Shown here one piece after another: positions 62,437 to 64,000 of a DNA stretch of 64,000 bases. Every line of letters begins with the position of its first letter. Within the stretch, counting starts at the first letter, position 1. The notes beneath the pieces are model-generated. The model ran no database searches. It was not told where the DNA came from and saw only the letters and a program-made list of their open reading frames with translations. This DNA comes from CAVTYH01 sp963738835 (GTDB lineage: Bacteria; Planctomycetota; Planctomycetia; Pirellulales; JADZDJ01), in the NCBI GenBank assembly GCA_963738835.1, contig CAVTYH010000001.1, positions 868,001 through 932,000 on the forward strand, given 5' to 3'. The position numbers and the translations under genes are program-made.

Positions 62437-64000
62437 TCAAAGCACGTCGATGGTCTTGACCGAATTGCCGCCAGAGAGCTGCGCTGCGTTCAGGCACCGC
62501 CGGGCGCTTTCGATCAGGGAAGACGGCGAAAAATTCTTCGCCGGCATGGCGATCGTCGCCACCCCGACGCTAACACTCAAACGAGCACCGGCTAGGTCGG
62601 AGTGCTTCTCGCACAGCCGGCGGACTTCGCGCAGCAGGTGTTGACCGATTTCACTGGCTGTCGGTCGATCGCAATTCGAGAGAATCAGCGCAAAACTGCT
62701 TGCGGAGGTTTGCAATTGCACCAGGCCGGGATGTTCGATTCGACCGCACAGCAGATTGACCAGCTGCACCAGCCGCCGCGATTCGCTCGCGCCGACAAGC
62801 TTCGCGAGATCGTTGAATCGATCGAGTTCAATCAAGATCAGGCTCAGCGGCTCTCGCGCCTGCCGGCAGTCAGCGATGCCCAATTGCACTCGTGCGGTCA
62901 GCGAGTCGCCGGATGCAGAATTTATCGAAGCTAGTGTTGCCGGCTCAGTAGCGCGACGCTTTAAATCCGTTGACCTAGCATTAGAGGTCGAAAGCGGCAC
63001 AATCGTGGTTATCGAAGGTACGGACATTTTATCGCCTGAGACAGCTCCGACAGCTTCTGCCGCACCACTGGAGTTGTGTTGTATCGGCGCGGGGTTCAGA
63101 AAACGACGGGCGGCTGCGGACAATGCGGCCGATGCACTCCAGACCTGGTCTTCAACATCAAGTATTGCGTCTGTCGGCATTGGTTCCGGCGCTGCTACGG
63201 CAATTGCCACTTCCTCTGCTGCAACAGACAACTGCCGATGAGCATCGTTAAAGATGGTCTGATAATCGATGCCCGCCGGCAATTCCAGCGACAGCACCTC
63301 GGCCAACTGCTCGACTTTTGTTTGCAGAGTGGTAACAATCGACGAAAGTTGCGTGTTCGTGAGTTGGCGATAATGACGACCGACGTGCTGGAGCTCGCCA
63401 AGGCAATCGGCTCGCACGCCTGTCAGCAAATCTGCCACGAGGTCGGCCATGTGCAGAATTTGTGGCAATGCCCGCTGGGTGTTGGGCAATCGATCGATTC
63501 GCTCGGTAGATCGCCCGACCGCAATGGCGGTTACCAAACTTTCAGGCAAGCCCCATCGCGCGAGCAATCGAGCCGAAAGCTGTTCATGCTCAAATCCCAG
63601 CGCCACGGCTTCGGCCGTATCAATGTCAATTTCTTTGGCAAATGCCCGGTTCAAGAATCGCACGTATGGCTCGCCCAGTTGCTGCAAGAGCACCAGGATA
63701 CCGATGTCTTGCAGCAATCCTGCGATAAACGGTTCTTCGCCGGGCAGGCGATACAGCGTCTCGCTGATTTCCCGGGTGGCCGTCGCCTTGATTAGCGTGT
63801 GGTGCCAGTACCGCTGTAGCACATCGCCCGCCAGTCCCAAAAACAGTTCGTCGGGGAGGGAAAAACCAAGCACCAGCAGGCGCACCGATTTGGTCCCTAA
63901 CAGAGCTAGCGCCTGGCCAAGATTGGCGACTCCGCGGCTAAGTCCAAACAGCGAGCTATTCACGACACGCAGCATCTTGCCGACCAAAGCCGGATCGCGC
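62437..64000 (-). CDS. HDOD domain protein with degenerate GGDEF domain (5' end outside window)
   Basis: 521 codons visible; the frame runs through the right edge, so the start is missing. The HDOD domain covers about 1-215: VNSSLFGLSRGVANLGQALA, GLLQDIGILVLLQQLGEPYV, EHEQLSARLLARWGLPE. A GGDEF-like domain fills the last 150 residues (LSLILIELDRFNDLAKLVGA, then VSVGVATIA), but the GGDEF loop itself is replaced by SASSFALILSN. It should therefore not make cyclic di-GMP. HDOD-GGDEF proteins are signalling or regulatory adaptors. Confidence 0.82.
   Translation of the reverse strand, partial: RDPALVGKMLRVVNSSLFGLSRGVANLGQALALLGTKSVRLLVLGFSLPDELFLGLAGDVLQRYWHHTLIKATATREISETLYRLPGEEPFIAGLLQDIGILVLLQQLGEPYVRFLNRAFAKEIDIDTAEAVALGFEHEQLSARLLARWGLPESLVTAIAVGRSTERIDRLPNTQRALPQILHMADLVADLLTGVRADCLGELQHVGRHYRQLTNTQLSSIVTTLQTKVEQLAEVLSLELPAGIDYQTIFNDAHRQLSVAAEEVAIAVAAPEPMPTDAILDVEDQVWSASAALSAAARRFLNPAPIQHNSSGAAEAVGAVSGDKMSVPSITTIVPLSTSNARSTDLKRRATEPATLASINSASGDSLTARVQLGIADCRQAREPLSLILIELDRFNDLAKLVGASESRRLVQLVNLLCGRIEHPGLVQLQTSASSFALILSNCDRPTASEIGQHLLREVRRLCEKHSDLAGARLSVSVGVATIAMPAKNFSPSSLIESARRCLNAAQLSGGNSVKTIDVL

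Overview
The window looks like a chromosomal segment of a Planctomycetota bacterium, most likely near the Pirellulales. The evidence is two PEP-CTERM proteins, a BamA with a long Pro/Ser/Tyr linker, many exported enzymes of polysaccharide decay, a bacillithiol-type thiol pathway, and dispersed hairpin repeats. The phylum is inferred from gene content; no rRNA is present.

Left third (1-26.3 kb), plant cell-wall utilisation. An L-arabinose operon araB-araA-araD (minus strand, cut by the left edge) lies beside an exported GH51 arabinofuranosidase. Next comes a trans-4-hydroxyproline catabolic set: Xaa-Pro aminopeptidase, DapA-like pyrroline-4-hydroxy-2-carboxylate deaminase, POT peptide transporter, hydroxyproline epimerase and D-hydroxyproline dehydrogenase, with a GntR/FCD regulator. 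Then follow a CE15 glucuronoyl esterase, a hexuronate-type MFS transporter, an exported duplicated zincin, an exported GH127 beta-L-arabinofuranosidase, and a YtfQRT/YjfF-type furanose ABC importer. Arabinosyl hydrolases plus hydroxyproline catabolism would fit growth on hydroxyproline-rich, arabinosylated plant glycoproteins (extensins). This is the most interesting hypothesis of the window.

Middle (26.3-43.8 kb). A minus-strand run encodes a Tat-exported three-subunit molybdenum hydroxylase, a small Cys-rich protein, a DUF1326 protein and a secreted protein. A DUF2911 protein follows. A tightly overlapping plus-strand operon then encodes a secreted PIG-L/ThuA-like deacetylase, a one-helix peptide, an SSS symporter, a compact BshC-like/BshB1 reading frame and BshA. 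After these come an exported FAD oxidoreductase, a PadR regulator with a near-perfect palindrome in front of it, its membrane partner, and tRNA-Ser(GCT).

Accessory segment (44-50.7 kb). A PEP-CTERM gene has a translationally coupled leader ORF. An HTTM-domain gene is split by a 4.03-kb IS66-family element with an exact 8-bp target duplication. The element carries tnpA, tnpB and tnpC plus a PEP-CTERM passenger gene.

Right part (51-64 kb). An M28 peptidase with PDZ domains, a REP-like hairpin doublet, BamA, two small secreted proteins, a decayed patch (58-59 kb), a GspF/PilC-like protein, an M50 site-2 protease and an HDOD/GGDEF-like protein cut by the right edge.

Nine genes carry a single reading-frame break that one small indel would repair, most often in a short homopolymer. 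This pattern points to uncorrected assembly indels at least as much as to gene decay, so those genes are annotated across the break.
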